Origin: Brevibacterium sp. 239c | GTDB taxonomy: Bacteria > Actinomycetota > Actinomycetes > Actinomycetales > Brevibacteriaceae | NCBI RefSeq assembly: GCF_900169365.1 | Contig: NZ_FXZH01000017.1 | Location: forward strand, 1-64,000 | DNA length: 64,000 bases | Direction of reading: 5' to 3' | Shown here: in pieces, positions 63,190-64,000 of the stretch | Position numbering within the stretch: position 1 is the stretch's first letter | Layout: every line of letters starts with the position of its first letter | Program-made: the position numbers and the translations under genes | The notes under the pieces: generated by a model | What the model was told of the DNA's origin: nothing | Database searches by the model: none | The model's input: the letters and a program-made list of their open reading frames with translations, nothing else

Positions 63190-63942
63190 TCAGGCCGAGG
63201 CGTTGGCGATGCGCACAGCGAGGCCATCGAGGATGAGTTCGAGACCATCCACGAAGTCCGGGTCAGACTCGCCACCTGAGTTGGAGTCGCTCCCCACAGC
63301 CCCAGAAGCCAACATGGCCGAGGTGTACGGGAACTGCGCTGAGGCGACGACGCGGAAGAGGGCCTGTCCGTATTCGCGCTCACTCTCAGATTGAGCCTGG
63401 CCGGGCTCCCGTCCTTCCTTCAGCTCGTCCTGGAGCAGTGCTGACTGACGGACGAAGCCGCTGAGCAGAGTGAGCGCCGCCAGCTTCTCGTTCCAATCGA
63501 GTTCAGTTGAAGCCAATTGCGCGAATCCTCGTTCGAGCCAGGCGATCTGGTGTGGTCCGGATGGTGCTTGGTAGATGGGCACGCGGGGAAGCCATGGCCG
63601 ACCTCGATACAGAGACCACAGGTCGCGTGCCCACAGTCGCAGACCCTCACGCCACCCTGCTGCGAGCGACTCGGGGATCCGCGGTTCGCTTGCTGCGTCC
63701 ATCATGAGCAGCAGCAGCTCGTGCTTGGAGCCGATGTGTCGATACAACGACATCGCAGTCACGTTCAGCTCCTCGGCGACCCTGGGCAAGGTCGCGGCCT
63801 CCAGGCCGCCATGATCGGCAAGCTGAACAGCGGTGCTGACCACCGTCTCGACATCGAGAGTGGACTTGCGCCCCCGCTGCTGAGGAACCTCCGGCAGCCT
63901 CCAGAGTCGCCGGAAGAAGTCGGGCACCGCGCCGTCAGTCAT
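63190..63942 (-). CDS. TetR family transcriptional regulator
   Basis: Regulator of 250 aa with the helix-turn-helix at about residues 30-75 (TAVQLADHGGLEAATLPRVAEELNVTAMSLYRHIGSKHELLLLMMD) and a TetR_C-type ligand domain. The first 20 residues (DFFRRLWRLPE) are seen in regulators next to drug-efflux ABC genes. ATG 63942 has an AGGTGG site; the frame open to 63981 is less likely. Its target probably lies beyond the window edge. Confidence 0.9.
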   Translation of the reverse strand: MTDGAVPDFFRRLWRLPEVPQQRGRKSTLDVETVVSTAVQLADHGGLEAATLPRVAEELNVTAMSLYRHIGSKHELLLLMMDAASEPRIPESLAAGWREGLRLWARDLWSLYRGRPWLPRVPIYQAPSGPHQIAWLERGFAQLASTELDWNEKLAALTLLSGFVRQSALLQDELKEGREPGQAQSESEREYGQALFRVVASAQFPYTSAMLASGAVGSDSNSGGESDPDFVDGLELILDGLAVRIANASA

Positions 63943-63987
63943 AGAATCCACCTCTCTGTCAGTAGAGCAACAGTCTGACACACCATA

Positions 63988-63997
63988 TAGTTTACTA
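63988..63997. promoter_or_regulatory. Candidate TetR operator at window edge
   Basis: TAGTTTACTA has TAGT/ACTA arms in an AT-rich patch 46 bp upstream of the tetR start. A wider TGTCAG/CTGACA pair lies between them (63957-63980). The site is cut by the window end, so it cannot be judged fully. Confidence 0.35.
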
Positions 63998-64000
63998 CAT

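Overview
The window is a 64 kb stretch of a high-GC Gram-positive chromosome. The gene order (tsaE-tsaB-rimI and tsaD beside alr, nnrDE, acpS and glmS; rplM-rpsI-glmM), a DUF222 HNH endonuclease, an ECF biotin transporter and an LPXTG surface enzyme all point to an actinobacterium of the Micrococcales. Brevibacterium or a close relative is my best guess, but it is an inference. There is no prophage, CRISPR array, rRNA or convincing tRNA gene. Mobile DNA is limited to an insertion-sequence remnant and dispersed palindromic repeats.

Layout. 0.1-14.5 kb: NUDIX hydrolase; t6A tRNA-modification genes (tsaD, tsaB, tsaE, with rimI), split by a block of SRPBCC-like protein, aldo/keto reductase and an iron-regulated heme oxygenase; alr, nnrDE, an M20 amidohydrolase, a GNAT enzyme, acpS, glmS and divergent coaA. 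14.8-18.3 kb: an ABC exporter, then an AbiEi-like/nuclease-like gene bracketed by two copies of a GC-rich palindromic repeat. 18.4-21.0 kb: glmM, rpsI and rplM with a structured leader. 21.3-28.8 kb: two tandem, paralogous membrane proteins with an alkaline-phosphatase-like extracytoplasmic part, convergent with a sortase-anchored 5'-nucleotidase. 29-34 kb: truA, a LemA protein, a GT4 mannosyltransferase-like enzyme, an isochorismatase-fold protein, and an IS remnant that runs into a DMT transporter. 33.8-40.2 kb: bioN-bioM-bioY behind a BioQ-type operator, guaA, DUF3817, SURF1 and guaB3. 40.3-46.2 kb: divergent lysR/lysE, a CmpX-like channel protein and panC/panB. 46.5-51.8 kb: the nadABC-cysteine desulfurase operon for de novo NAD. 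52-55 kb: DUF222-HNH endonuclease and small membrane proteins. 55-58.5 kb: thiamine salvage genes (thiM-thiE-thiD, then tenA) behind a TPP riboswitch. 58.7-64 kb: a sugar ABC importer with its LacI regulator, and a TetR regulator at the edge.

Themes. Cofactor supply dominates: NAD synthesis and repair, pantothenate/CoA, thiamine, biotin and holo-ACP. Cell-wall precursor genes (alr, glmS, glmM) are interleaved. At least nine transcription units begin with a TANNNT -10 box 6-7 bases before an ATG or GTG, which predicts leaderless mRNAs and fixes several start codons. Several conserved enzymes carry in-frame low-complexity or tandem-repeat insertions. The least explained items are the paralogous phosphatase-like membrane pair, the palindromic repeat family around the AbiEi-like gene, and a 30-bp-stem hairpin between the thiamine and sugar-transport genes.
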